From NCBI GenBank assembly GCA_949316495.1, contig OX439003.1, positions 38,866,225 through 38,930,224 of the forward strand: 64,000 nucleotides of DNA, in the 5' to 3' direction. Origin of the DNA: Amphiduros pacificus (taxonomy: Eukaryota > Annelida > Polychaeta > Phyllodocida > Hesionidae). Under the pieces are notes generated by a model. The model saw only the letters and a list, made by a program, of their open reading frames with translations. It did no database searches and had not been told where the DNA came from. Positions 32,367 through 47,300 of this stretch are shown one piece after another; within the stretch, counting starts at the first letter, position 1, and every line of letters begins with the position of its first letter. A program made the translations under genes and the position numbers.

Positions 32367-35300
32367 ATGGCGGAAAGCGGCACGAGTTTTCGTGAAGTAG
32401 CGCAATATTTTTCTTCTCCTTTGAAATGGAAGGAGATTACGATATCGATAGGTAATGTGACATTTACAGAAAAATACATTTGTTAAAATGCTACATCACA
32501 ATTAACATGTACTCACATGCGGGATAGCGAATAAAGGTCATAAACATAAAAATTAACGGTAATTTCCAAAATAAAAGACCCGAAGAGACCAATTTTGTTT
32601 TGGGATGGCGGGAATAATACTGTCCAAGTTTTAGAAAAGCTTCTGTCCTATATTATCAGATGATCACTGCTGCAAGTGTAAGTCTTTTTCATTTGGCCAC
32701 CTGAGAGATCAGAATGTTACGGGTGTCAGAGTAGTTTGAGCTGGCAAGGACAAATATTGAAGGTTGATGCACTAATTTAATTTCTTGCCAAGTTTTTCCA
32801 AAACAAAATTATTGAACATTTTTGCATAGGCCGATTGCCGGTCTCCATGTTGTTTTTTTTTTCCCATTGAAAAGTACACACCGGAACTGTACAACTTTAC
32901 CGGAACCAGATCTGTACAACTCCACTATATTTAATCATTGGTCGGAGAGACTGGCAGGGGGCCTATGGCATATGATATGGTCAAATACTACCAAACTATT
33001 TGTCCCTCATCGTAGGATTGATCTTTCTATCATTTATTTGTGAATTGGTGGAAGAATAATTGCATCGAACTGGTGATTGCAAACTATTCCAATCCACACA
33101 AGCAGTGAAGACAGCCCCTCTGATTTGAATGGTTTCAATTTGAATAATCAAGTTTCAGCGATAATTTAGACCTATTGTGCATCTCCATATTTCCTGATTA
33201 AAATAACACTTTGGAAGAGCACAAAAATGTGCAGAAAAAACTCCCCAAATCCAATCATTAAAAAAAATATATATATGATGAACTGCAATCACACCATGGC
33301 TACTAATGGGTCCATTTTGTTAGTAAATGCCGAAAGGGTCAAATGTCATTTTTGAATTTGACTGAGCGCATCCAGCAAGTGCAAATTACAATGGCACCCA
33401 TAGCATTACAAACTGTAAAGTTGCAGTACAGTTGTGATATGTGTGGAAAGTATGTCACTCATGGAAGTGCTGGTCAGGCCTGCTGGAAGTTGAACTCTGA
33501 TGATTCACACATGGTTTTCTCTTCACTCATTCCAGGCCAACCATTTTAGCCATATAGTGGTATGGAAACAGTGAGTCTTCCTGTCTCACTAAATCACATA
33601 TGTATACAGCTATTACAGGGCTGCTTCAGCATTAAAAGTCATATGACAAGAATTTTTTTAAGTGGTAAATCTTTTGATTTCATACCTCTGAGAAACATCT
33701 GACAATTTTTTCTGCAGTCTGATGTTTAGTTTAGCTATAATCTAAGATCTTTGAACCCCCAGGGTAATTAACCTACTCCCTTGACCTAGAACTGGGTCAG
33801 CAGGCTGCCTACGTCATTGCGCCCCGCATGCATCTCCTGCACACATATTCCTCCTATGTCTGTACATGTATAACAGCTGATGTCCTTTCTTCTACACAAA
33901 TAACACCCATTGAAAATATGATAATGGCAAAACTTAAGGCTGTAAAATAGAGACTTGCATTTACATCAGCTTCCCATCCCACAATCCCTACTTTAATTGA
34001 AGAAAATAAACAAACACGACTTTACTGGGTATAGTGTCTGAAATATGGCCTGCTCTACTCTTATCAGTTTCAAGACACTTATAAGCTAGCCCTAAACATT
34101 ATGGCAATGAAGTTTAAGGGTTTTCAAACTGTAAATGGAACATTGAGATGACACTTTTAAAATGTCTATGAATTATTTTTAGTTGATATTTCCATATTTT
34201 TTTACACTGAAAAATTATTTATTTATTTGTTAACCAATTACCGGTACCAGTAACAATATCAATTGGTTGAATATTATTCATATTCAGTAATGTTGAGCTA
34301 AACTTCGTTTGACATAATTGAAAATAAATGTTTTGAAAGCATTCAACACATATTTCTAGATCTGTTTCATTGCTGAAAATTATTTTGACTTCTAAATTTT
34401 GAGGTCTGGTTATATATTATTTATGCACTGCAGTTGTATTTCAATGGCCATTTGAAATGCTTAGTTTGGTATTTTTTTAATGTCTGTCATTGCGTGTCAG
34501 TGGGTACCCAACTAAATCATATATCAGTATTTATATACAAACAGACAAAGGAATTTTGAATAAAAATAGAAATTATGTAAAAATGATACTAAACTTTGAG
34601 ATATCAACATTTCTTTCTCAACAAGGAAATGAATTTGACCATAACATTATGATAAAGAATAGTTCAGTCAGTCCCTTGTAGGATCTGAATAATCTCAAGA
34701 GGCAGATGTAAGTTTGCCAAACTCAACTGGGAGACTGGCTGTATTCCTGTCTTCCCCATCACTACAGGCAGAATCCAAGTGACTATGATGTGAAACATGA
34801 TCTGACCTACTGTCCACATGTGCTAATGAGGCCCCCAGTGGTTCAAAGATGTTATCAACACTCATGTTATTACTTATAAATTACAATCCCTCAAGACTTT
34901 CACTGGCTTGGAGTGGTTTGTTTTGAACATGAAGGGCGAACATGCGTCACTTCCGGCAAAATCTCAGCAGCCCTGATTTGACCCACATAAAAAGGGGCGT
35001 GTCCAGCAAATCACTTTGATCCACTATAATTCTGTACTCCATTTATAAAAATGTGTAAAACATGTTGAAATGCAATGTCCATGTATTGTAATATATTATG
35101 ACACAATATAAACATTTTCACAATTTTCTTGTCATGTGACTTTTAAGTGTTTGGTCCATACAGCATTTAATGGTACAAATTTATTGGATAAATATTGCCT
35201 GGAAAACCATAACTGGAAAACAATCCATTAGTAGGACATACATTTATGTAGGACTGGTTGCATATGTATGCATAAATCTAACAGGTTTCTTTCATTGGAA

Positions 35301-38300
35301 CTAACATTGTGCATTTTTCTTACTGCACCATTTGTTAGATTTTATAAACCTAGATTTTAATTGGGAAATATTACTTTGTGGAACGTAAAGGTGTATTACC
35401 TTTCTTAGAAGAATAAATCTAAATTTGACAAGAACACAAATCATTTGTAAAATTTTCCTCTTTTATATGTCTTTTCAAAATCAATTTTTCAGGTGGAACC
35501 CCAAGTTCTTTGCAAGACCAGAAATTAGCAGAGAGTGCAGGGGGATATGCTTACAGAGACAGTGGAAGAAGTGGATCCCCAGCAAGGAACAGATACATCT
35601 ACTGGTGATTACGATTTTCATTTTTATATTGACTCCAGTCTTGAAACAACCTTGTTATTTAAAACAAACAGTAATGTATTGCTGGTATCAGTATATATGC
35701 TTGATGCTGAATGCTTATACTACATGAATGCATCATTATCATTATATTTGCTTGTAAAACATAGCCTATTCAAGAGGAAATAGCCCCAAAACCAGCACTC
35801 GAACCAAGAATAAAAATCTATAGCTATTATTGGTTACATTTAGGCATTGAAGATATAAAAAAATGCAGTGAATTATTTTGCAAACAAATACACCCTGAAC
35901 ATCCAGTTACTCATTTGAGAATTCTGGGTACATATATTTAGCACATTGCATGACTGTCCTTGACCTGCAAAACGGGGTTAATACTAAAAATGACCAAACA
36001 CAATCAGAAAATTCACTAACAAAGAGAACAGCTGAGCTGTGTGATGAGCCTTTTTTTGTCCAATAGAAAAGAGTGGAATTGTTTTTTGTCATAAAGACAT
36101 TTAAATGCACTGCCATTTTTTGGTGAGTAACTTTATGTTTCATGGGAAAATTAATTTTATGTTGAAATATTAAAACACAATATTTATTTCCAATACCAAA
36201 CTACATAGCTGCAAGGCCAATAGCATAACTTCAGTTTATATATTTCCAGGAGAGTACAGAAAGATGTGTTGGAGTTGGTTGAGGAGTCTCTAGACTTCAA
36301 CCTGACAAGCAACTGCGTTCGTTTCCGGTTCCAGGATACTCCAGTATTGAGTGGCATCAGCATACATGAGGCACATGGTCACGTCGTGGTGCTGGTTGCT
36401 ACCATTGCCAGTGTTCACAGACTAGTATTCCCTCACCCAAACAAGCTACACAAATATGTAAGTGTTTTCATATATCTTGATTATGTTTTTGTAATAATTA
36501 TTAAATTTTTACTACCTTTACTTTCTTTTATTTTTGTCCATCTTTTTGTCCGATTTATCACTCTTGTTTATTCCAAACACTTGCCAGCAATGTCTGAACA
36601 CATATTTGTTAACTTTTTATTCATATTTTTAGTATAGGCAGATACAAGAATTATAAGAATAAGAATACATTTTCTTTTTCAAAATTACTTAGAAATAAGT
36701 CCATATGTGGTAACATTTAGAACATGGAACATATTGATGGAGCATGATATTAGTGATATTAGGGGAACAATAAATGGTAAATTGATGAAGCTGATTTTGT
36801 TCGCAGGACCAAGCCTATCTCCACAGCACAGAGCACAGTGTGCCATCCATCTTCTGTGACGCATCAGTGTCATCCACACAGGACTCGCACTGCATCAACC
36901 TGATGGGTAACCCCGCCTACATGGTGCACAGCTCTGCAGCCTGGCTCACCGGCGATGACGAGGCCCTGTTTGCCCTCACCACCAGCGTGGCCAGCATCCT
37001 GCTCATCAAAATGCCACCCTATGGTATACAAGGTAGGCAGCTCTCTTCTCTAGTTAACATCATATTGTGCAAATGAGGCATTTTTTTTCAAATAATAAAT
37101 ATATCTATAGCTCTGCTGAATATATCTTTAGTTCTACTGAATAAAGACACCTATATTATACTGTTTAAATAAGGCTACCCGGATTGACAGTTATATGCAA
37201 CAACTGTAAACATAAGCAAGTAATGTTTTATGTAATTGTGACCCTATAAGTTCCCTCATGGCAGTGTTCTCCAAAAGAATTTATGAATGCCCGCCAAATG
37301 ACTAATGTTACATTACATTGTACACCCCAAAATTGTATTCTAAAGCAGATATTCACTTTATTGAATATATGTCTTTATTTAGTCATGTTTAGTTTAGAGG
37401 TTTGCCTTTATCTGACTGATCATCATGATTTATATATGTATGAGGGTGATGATATTGTAGGTGTGGTGACCCAGCATGAGTTGAGACAGACAGGGGTGAT
37501 GCAGCGACTGTGGACTGGCCTGGCGTCGGCTGTCTTCAGGGCTGGTTCCGACACGCCGATCTCACGCAGCCTCAGCATACACCCTCTGGGACAAGACACC
37601 TTCGTATTTGCTGTCTGTCAGGATCATAAACTCAGAATGTGGTCCACAAGTGTAAGTACTTCCAAAAATTACAAAGAAGCTGTTTAAATAACTAATTAAT
37701 TTTAGATGAAAAATCAGAATTTTTAAATCAGTATGCTGGTTTCTGATTTTTGGTATAAAAAATTGTCCCTAAAATTTGAGGATTAATCTCATCAAAGGAG
37801 AGAAGGAATGAGTCCACAAATATGTCCGTAAAATTCTGATCTCTGTGCATGTAAAGATAATGTTGTACGCCTGGAAATTAATATAAAACCTTTGTTGTGT
37901 AATAATATATCCATACAATGTTTGTAGTATAATATCAAATTTCCCTGATTTTAGAGTCAGGAATGTGTCATGGCAGCTGATCTGCTGGAATATGTACCGG
38001 GTCATCTCGACCCTCAGAAGGTCACAATCGGGGGTAAGTACTACATTTCTCAGGAAAAAGTGAAGTGATGCAGGGATCAAAATGGTCATGCTGGAAGCTG
38101 CAAACATTAGAACCTACAGCAACACTCACACACACATATTATTTGGGAGGTGGGGGAGGGGAGGTTTCAGATGATCTGCCAAAAATTTGGAAAGGGCTTC
38201 CGAAACTTTCCTCAGAAAATCTTTTATTAGATTTTGACATTTTATTAATAACGATAACTTTATTTAGAAATGATACAAGTTGTTATAACATGTATTTGGA

Positions 38301-41300
38301 CAGTGGCATTGCCTCCGTACCCTGATAATTCTCATGCTATGACAGTTTTTCATCTTTACATTTCAGCTGAAGGACACATTATTAAGAAATGTGTTGGAAG
38401 TTCAACCCAGGCTGTTCTCTTTGGTGTCTTTATGTCATTCTCAGATAGGTGTCAAGTAAGTATAACAATTCAAAGTTCATAAAGCAAATCATATAACAAA
38501 GGTGAAATTTTTAAGTCAATTTTGGCATGAATATATCTGATTTTATGTCAGTAAAAATGCCTATTTTATTACTCTTCTGAAGACATTTAATTGCAAAGCC
38601 AAGCCAAGAGTGAGTAAAGGTCTTTGCTGTGTTTCAGTTCTGTGTATTCCAGCCGATCCTCGCAGATGGCAGATATAAGCTGAGCCATATCACCACAGTT
38701 TTCTGTCCCGATGTGAGTTGAGGTCCTTCTTACTTACCCATAATTTTGACATACTCATATAAGTTGTATAAAGTTAAACAAATGGACAAATGATGAGTTG
38801 ATTTTTAACTGACATTTCTGATGCAGGATGAGCTGGTAGATTTTACACTGACACCCACCCATCTGTGGACATTGTGGACTAATGTAGAGGGCGACACTGT
38901 CTCAAGGGTGACTCCATTTGTCAGGTATTCAATTATACAGAAAATTTGATTTTTATATATTTTATATATAAGTTTTTTATATATCAAATTTATGACAAAA
39001 TATCCCCAAATTGCTCCTATAGAGAAATTTTAAAATATAATTATCATTTAACAGTCGGCTAGCTGTAAGTCGGAATTGGCAGTCGGTGTTTATGGATCCT
39101 CCAGAGAAGGGAGAGTTGGAAGTTCCTCCTCATAAAGATCCCCGCGATGCCTACATCACCCACATATTTCATCCAGGAAGATTCTCCAGCCACGCCATAC
39201 TGAGGGCGCTGCATGTAAGAGAATACTCTAATCAATCCTTTTTCATAGTATATGGACTATTTTGTTCATGTCTTAAATATTATCTATTTTAATTGATGTA
39301 TTAACAAATAAAAAAACTAATAACTTGATGTTGCAAAGTTTTAATAATTAAAAAAAAATTAAACATCCAGGTAGTTACCAGGGAAACATACATAAAACAA
39401 TAAATGAGAGGAATGGAACTATATGTTTTACATTATACAATCCTCAGTTATTTGCATTTGTTGTATTGTAGATCTACCGCCGATCTTTAGACTCGTCGTA
39501 CACTGTAGATTCTCACATTCCAGTGGAGGTACTGAGGACAGAGGTGACGGCTGCTGTGGAACATGAAGTGAGTTATCCCTTATTTATCACTCAGCCTCAT
39601 TACTGTGTATAAAGACAACAGGACAGGACACTAATCTTAATGTTATGACAATTAAAAACTGAATGGTCTAGTTTGTCAAAATTTTTCACTTGTTTTATGG
39701 AATGATGTTAAATTAGAGTATTCCAGTGGTTAAGATTGGTGAATGGTTGCAGATCCGTCATGCAGCGAGTGGATATGAGATGAATGCTGAGGAATATTAC
39801 CAGCTACAACTGCAGAACTGGGCCAAGTTCTACTCCTACTGCGTACAGTATCATGAGGTATACATCTCTTTTCCCTTTTTTATGCAGGAGATATATAAGA
39901 AGAATGTATTGAGATTAGCCATTCATACTTTGTTGTATATTATTTGTTTATTTAAAGACATCTCAATTAGTTATGCTTCCCAATGTATTTATTCTAATTT
40001 CATTGCCAAAATTATGTCACTTTTGATCTGCAAAAAAATTGTTATTTGTAAAAAAACTAAATACTTTTTCTTCTGGCCGATTCCATGATATGCAGTTCTA
40101 TGAAGTGCAAAGGAGAAAAGTGTCCTCCAAAAGTTGTTTGTTCTACCAAAATATTGGTTTTAGAAAAATCAAATAAGTTGTTCTAAAATGCTATTTCAGA
40201 AATTCTACACAATATTTTCCTTAAAATGATAAATTCTTGAAATGTGCCTTATTACTTCAGGTTGCCAACAAACCAATGGGAGTGTTTGCAGACAATAATA
40301 CAGGAATGATTTGTATTGTGAAAAAGGTAAGACAACCACCTTCCCCTTGTGGAGTCCAACTTAATGAGTTTATGAAAGTCCAGTAACCTCTTATAAGTAA
40401 TTTCCTTGAAAGTGCCTTTCAGAAATTAGCATATCATGTTTCAGATGTACTCCAGTATGGTGCGACCATGTCATCTTTTGGAGCATCTGCAGTTGTCGCC
40501 ACCTGGTGTTTGTTCTATGGAAGATTTAGAAGGCACCGCCCTCATTACACAAGGTAAGGAAACATAACATAAAACTTGACCAACATAAGACAACTCAATC
40601 CCTGTGCTGATGAAATTCTATTCCTTAAAGTTCAGAAAACACTGTGACATGAATTATAAGTGTTTAAACTATTTATTCCCCAAAAAGGGGAGCAGAAATT
40701 CAAAGCATTGTTGGAGCAGTAATTTTAAGATTATCTTCAGTATCATATTTTGAGCTGTCATAAATTTGCATTTGAAGTCTTGCAGAGTTCAATGAATAAT
40801 TGAATGGTTTAGAATAAAGGTGTTTGATGTTGTGATGACAGATGAGGATGTTTGTGGAGACCTGCTGGAGTTGTGCGAGTGTATTAAGATGATAGGAGAC
40901 GTGCTGACTCCAGATATGGCCTATGCCTTCCAGCAGGACATGTACCACACCCAGAGTCCACAGGGTGTGGCTCAGCAGATGATAACCAACCTCCTCACAG
41001 ACACCAACAGGTTAGTCATGCTTATACTACGTAGATACATAAACAAGCCAAAAAACCATCACTTACTATGAGGCAAACATAGATGATAACCAACCTCCTC
41101 ACAGACACCAACAGGTTAGTCATGCTTATACTACGTAGATACATAAACAAGCCAAAAAACCATCACTTACTATGAGGCAAACATAGATGATAACCAACCT
41201 CCTCACAGACACCAACAGGTTAGTCATGCTTATACTACGTAGATACATAAACAAGCCAAAAAACCATCACTTACTATGAGGCAAACATAGATGATAACCA

Positions 41301-44300
41301 ACCTCCTCACAGACACCAACAGGTTAGTCATGCTTATACTACGTAGATACATAAACAAGCCAAAAAACCATCACTTACTATGAGGCAAACATAGATGATA
41401 ACCAACCTCCTCACAGACACCAACAGGTTAGTCATGCTTATACTACGTAGATACATAAACAAGCCAAAAAACCATCACTTACTATGAGGCAAACATAGAT
41501 GATAACCAACCTCCTCACAGACACCAACAGGTTAGTCATGCTTATACTACGTAGATACATAAACAAGCCAAAAAACCATCACTTACTATGAGGCAAACAT
41601 AGATGATAACCAACCTCCTCACAGACACCAACAGGTTAGTCATGCTTATACTACGTAGATACATAAACAAGCCAAAAAACCATCACTTACTATGAGGCAA
41701 ACATAGATGATAACCAACCTCCTCACAGACACCAACAGGTTAGTCATGCTTATACTACGTAGATACATAAACAAGCCAAAAAACCATCACTTACTCTGAG
41801 GCAAACATATACCAGCCAGTTGAACCCTCAATTACCTAAAGGCAAACACTTATCATCCAGTTGAGCCATTAATTACCATATTTACTTGTGTATAAGACGA
41901 GGTTTTTGTACAAAAACCCTTAGTTAATGTTTGGGGGGTCGTCTTATACACGAGAGCAACCTGTGGACGAGGGTTTACACCCAGCAATTACGGCACTACA
42001 AGTTTTCATTACAAACATTCTTATTTTCGTAATAACGAATATAGGACATAGCGGATCGATTTTAATTTCGTTTTAAATGATAAATAAAGGTATTTACCCA
42101 ATATTATCACGTTCGATGTATATTATTTCGAAACACTTTGTTTTGACTTTGTTTTCACTGATTCCAATTATCAGCGTTCACAGTTTTGCATCTCGTCATT
42201 GTTTCTACTGCTTTGAGTTGTGTTTTCACACGTGGATCGATTTTAATTGCGTTTTAAATGGATTGATGGTTTTGTTCTGTTCTCAAACAATTTGTGAAAT
42301 ATTCGGTAAATACCTTTATTTATCATTTAAAACACAATTAAAATTGATCCATTTCGTCCGATATTCGTTATTTCGAAAGTATGAACATCATATTTACGTT
42401 TTACGTAAATTTTCGCATATAAGACCGTTAAGATCTTGTATTGTAAGCATATTTACGTTTCACTTTTTAAATGGCCACCAAGCTTCAGCTGAAGCTTGAA
42501 TGGTAGCAGATCTGATATCTCAAGAAAAACCAACTCGTCTTATATTCGGAAGTTGTTTTTTTTTTTTTCAAGCAAAATAACCTCAATTTTGGGGGGTCAT
42601 CTTATACACTAGTCGTCCTATACACGAGTAAATACGGTAATTAAAAAAAAACTAACAAACCAGTTGAACCATTAGCTACCTAAAACCAAACACATATCAA
42701 CCAATTGAACTATTAATTTTTCATAAGCAAACCGATACAACCATGTAGTTCATCACTCATCTGTAACCAAATCTTGCCCAAATACGAATCAAGATTTAGC
42801 CCATTCAACTATATACCCTTGACGTGGACTGTGTGTTTCAGTGTTGGGGTTGCATTGTCATGGCAACAGGAGATTGACATCAAGTTGCAGTCAGTGCGAG
42901 ATGTGATACAGGCCACTGACACCCTCCTACAGCTGCTGGACCTCGCTCGCGGCTGGCCGGAGGGTGTCTTTGTTGATGATATTGGTAAGTCTGCAGTCAA
43001 CAAATAAACAAAATCAAATATCCAATATAGGAAATATATATTGGACTCTTCCATCCTTATTTTCTAATTTACACTACTAATGTTTATTGATAATTGTAAG
43101 AAAATTTCCAAAAAAAAAAAAAAAAAAAATCATTTATTATTTGTGTGGTCTTTTCAGCTTTGGAAGCGTCACGTCAGCTGACCTGTAGTCACTTGTTTGC
43201 CAGTTCAGCTTCCATCACTTTGGTGACCCGCAGTGTTGCTCAAATGGCCCAGACTGGATTTGAAATGGCCCGTGATTTACTCCTTTTACTTACTCTACTT
43301 GCACGTTCAGGACAGCAGGTAAGTTTCATATATAGGTAACACTTAAACAAAATCTCCACTACAAAACAACATTTTCAAAGTTATCATAGGGCTAACGACT
43401 GCGCATTTTGGTCTTTGTCAATAAATAAATAATCAATAAATAAATCAACAGTTATCTATATGTGTGCTGTAGTGGGGTATATCCATAAGTAAAACTTGTC
43501 ATTACTTTATCTTATAAAGCGATATGCGTATGTTACATTATGACAAGATTGACAAGTCAGAGTCACGTCTTTGTGCAAACAACATGAACAACCATAGCCT
43601 TCGCACACTGAACTCTTTTCAGTGCTGAAAGACGAATATTAATATATCATACACCAGACTTACATATTTGAAGAGAAGAGCTCAAAAGCTAAATTTTGAG
43701 TTGTCAATAGAGAATATTGGTCAAGAATTGACAGAGTAGCACCTATGTTTATCTTTTTGTGAGAAGCTGGTACTCATGCACGTGCACATTGTGACGTAAT
43801 CGAGGTCAATGGGTGCAATTTTCATAACAATTTAGTTTTACCATTCACATAAACTTTTCTATGTCAAAAGGTCCATTGTTCTATTTGTTTTATGTATACA
43901 ATACAATTTCATAATTATCAGCCAATCCTATGGTTGCATAAATCCTATGGTCATTAGCTCTACTTCTGGGACCTATTTTCTGCAATTATTTAAAGGTCGA
44001 TGGTATCTCATAACTCCTTGAACTATTATCATTGAATGATTTTATGTATAATATCTTTTTAAATGTTTTTTTTTCTCAAAGTTTTCACAATTTTTGGACC
44101 AATCCTTTGCAGTTGTTTAAAGGTTGATGATATCTCCTTGAATTGACACAAAATGATTTTACAGTTGTTTTTGGGTGTAAGCAGTGATGTGAGTAAAGCT
44201 TATGAGGCATTCAGTGATGTTGAAGTGCGGTGCGTATATATTATTCAGGCCAGCCTTCAGCTGCACACCAAGGAGCAGATCCAGTCGGACCTGGTGGCGA

Positions 44301-47300
44301 GGACCAGCGAGATGGTGCAGTCCTACGTGGTGCTGAGATGGTCCACTCAGATGGTTGCCACACACTGCACTGCCGCCCAGCAGGAACATAACCACAGAGA
44401 ACTGGAGACCCTCGACCTGCTGGATGCTGCATCAACCCCAGTCATGCACAAACTAGGTAACTACCATCCCACCTCGTAATCATATATAATGGAATTTAGA
44501 TTTTGATGCCAGAAATTGCCAGGATTGACAAAGACAGCATTGGTACACAATAACCTGAAATAAATTGCAGTCTAATCAAGATATGAAGTCTCATCTATTT
44601 ATATGGAAGGCTTATACAAACACAGAGCTGCAAAGTTAAGATTGTTTTCTCTGTAAATTTCTTACCAGAAAGTTAACTCTGTAAATTGTATGGATTGATA
44701 ATTGTTATATTTTGATGAGGAACTGTTTTGCAGTTGATCAGATTGTTTTATTTGTAAATTTCTTATCACAATGTTAACTCTGTAAATGTTGTTGATTAAT
44801 AATTGTTATATAATGATGAGGGCCTGTTTTGCAGTTGGTCAGACGGTGACGTTGCTGGAGACGTTCCTGCATGGCCAGGGAGGCATCCAGACGCGGACCA
44901 TCCTCTCGCAGAGTAACTTCTTTGATGATGATCCATGTGCTCTGTGGGACCAGGTCCTCCTGCCAACCATCACCGTGGTGGCTCAGCTCATGTATCCTTG
45001 CTGCTTCATGACGTTTAACATGACTGCATTTTTTATTGTGAATATCGTCCCTTTACTCCATTCCACACACCAAATGAAGGTATACCGGTACATCTCTTTG
45101 CTAACTTTATTGCTTTATTGCATAAGGGCGGATATGGTTCATTTATTGCTTTTTCTATGAGTTTTCAGAGAGTTTTAATATTTGGTTTAGTTCTCACTAT
45201 ATATCAGATTTATTTGGAGATACAAGCAGAAATGAAAGTTTCTGAAAAAAAATGTCAAGCATGACTAAAACAGTGTTGATAATCCTTAACAGCCACCAGG
45301 TGGCCCATCAATGCCAGCTTCCTGTTCCCAGAGTTCCTAGCATGTCAGTGCCAGTATGTACAGCTCCAGGAATATGTGAGGTTAACGAGGGACTGGTGTG
45401 AATCCAATGCTTCCTCACGCAAGTTCCTCCTGGGGATGAGCTACCTCAACACAAAGTAAGCATATCTCAATGTGAAAGAAAAAAATGTCTAATAAATTTG
45501 CATGCCTAGCAATGTCATTTCTTGCTGAGGTATTAATTAGACACTAATTACTGAAATATGTGGTCATTGTTTGGGGTTTCCCTGTTATATATTTATGTGA
45601 CCCAATCAGAGCAATCCTCCAATAATTAGTGGCATTAGAGGTCCTTGATAGCTGGCAGCTTCATGAAACTTGACTCTCATAAGCATCTGGTAAAAACCTC
45701 AGACGAGTTCGATGGACGACGTTCTTGACCTATTTTTCAAGGTCACAGGGACAATTATGTGAAATTCCTATCATTGCTATAAGTCAAGAATGAATGATGG
45801 CAGCTTAATGAGACTTGACACACATAAGCATCTGGGAAGACCTCAGACTTCTTTTGATGGAACATGACCTTCACCTACTTTTCAAGGTCACAGGGACAAT
45901 TACATGAAATCCTCATCATCGTGACAATTCAAGAACAAATGATGGCAGTTTTATGAGACTTGACACACATAAGCATCTGGTGAAGACCCCAGATGAGCTC
46001 GAGGAATGGTGACCTTCACCTTCTTTTCAATGTCACAGGGACAATTATGTCAAATCCATGTCATTGTAATAATTCAAGAACAAATGATGGCAGCTTCATG
46101 AGGATTGACACACATACGCATCTGGTGATGACCCCAGATGAGATAGATGGACAGTGACCTTCACCTGCTTTTCAAGGTCACAGGCCCATCCTCTCAATAT
46201 TTCTAGAGTAAATGATGGCAGCTTCGTGATACTTGACACACATAAGCTATCAAAGGGAGTAGATGTGCACTATTATGTTTTCTTTTACCCCATCATCAAT
46301 TTGCCTTGGTGCAGTGACATTTTGCTCACAAATGTTGTGCGTACAGAAATATCGTACAGTAAGTTACCAGGGCTGAGGGTTGATGCATCTCTGATGCCTA
46401 TGTTTTACATTGTAGTTCATTTTAAAATTTTAGAAATTAAATGTCATGAAAATTTTGGTTTTTTTAGTGAGGCGCAGAAGGCTTCTGATAGCTTTATGGA
46501 GGCAGTGCCGAGCATGACCAATGAAGAATTCCTCATCAAGTTACTGAGGCCACAGGAAGTGGACAGCATGCACCACCTGGAAGTCCTCTACTATTTAAAG
46601 GTGACTGTCATAGATTGCTCTAAATAATGCTTGGTTAATGTTCCAGTCCATTACCCTTCAGCTAACCATATGTATCATTGAGGAGTTTATCCATAGAAGT
46701 CGTAAGAATTGCATGAATTGTTTGGTTTAAAGGATTGCAAACTTAAACCAGGAATTGAACCTTAAATTATAACTCCAATTCAATGATCAGTGTGATCCAT
46801 TATGTTCTTGCAGGTTATTCGCCTTTTTGAGCAGTTTTCACTTCCCCATCTGGTGGTGACTCTTGCAACTACAGCCATCAGCGTGGCTGAAGAAGATGAT
46901 CCAAACCTGGTAGGTTCAGGCAACCTTTTTTTTTTGTCTTTTTTCCTACATTTTTAAGCCACATCAAAAGGAAAGATTATAGAATAGCAAGAAAAAGTAT
47001 TGTTATTATATTTTTCTTTAATTATTTCAGCCCACATTATGGTCCAAGGTGTTCAAGCATCAGCTGGAGCTGGGGCATAATGAACAGGCCTACACCGCAA
47101 TGATTGCCAACCCTGACCCCACCAGGTACTCTACCCCTTGTCCTAGTACAACACAATTATTTACCTTTAAGTTTAAGTTAGGCAGTTCTTTTAAAGGTTT
47201 TGATATAGCATTTTACGCAGACATTATTGAATCCGGTAAATTTGTGTTGACTTGGGAAAGGGTGAGGTAAAGGAAAGAGTTGTATGATGTTTCAGGCGCA

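Noticed and set aside
33343-33549. Open frame with SCDMCGKYVTHG resembling half a zinc finger
   Set aside because: No His pair follows, there is no splice support, and it lies in NUP160 intron 1; probably chance.
35786-35815. CACTCGAACC motif resembling a reversed tRNA B box
   Set aside because: No A box at the right distance and no cloverleaf could be drawn; no tRNA or SINE is called.
41011-41810. The downstream exon 15 copies as real extra coding exons of NUP160
   Set aside because: Read-through meets a TGA in the first unit, and exon 15 joins exon 16 (42842) perfectly from the first donor.
42077-42499. 140-codon open frame in NUP160 intron 15
   Set aside because: It lies wholly inside the fold-back element and resembles no transposase.
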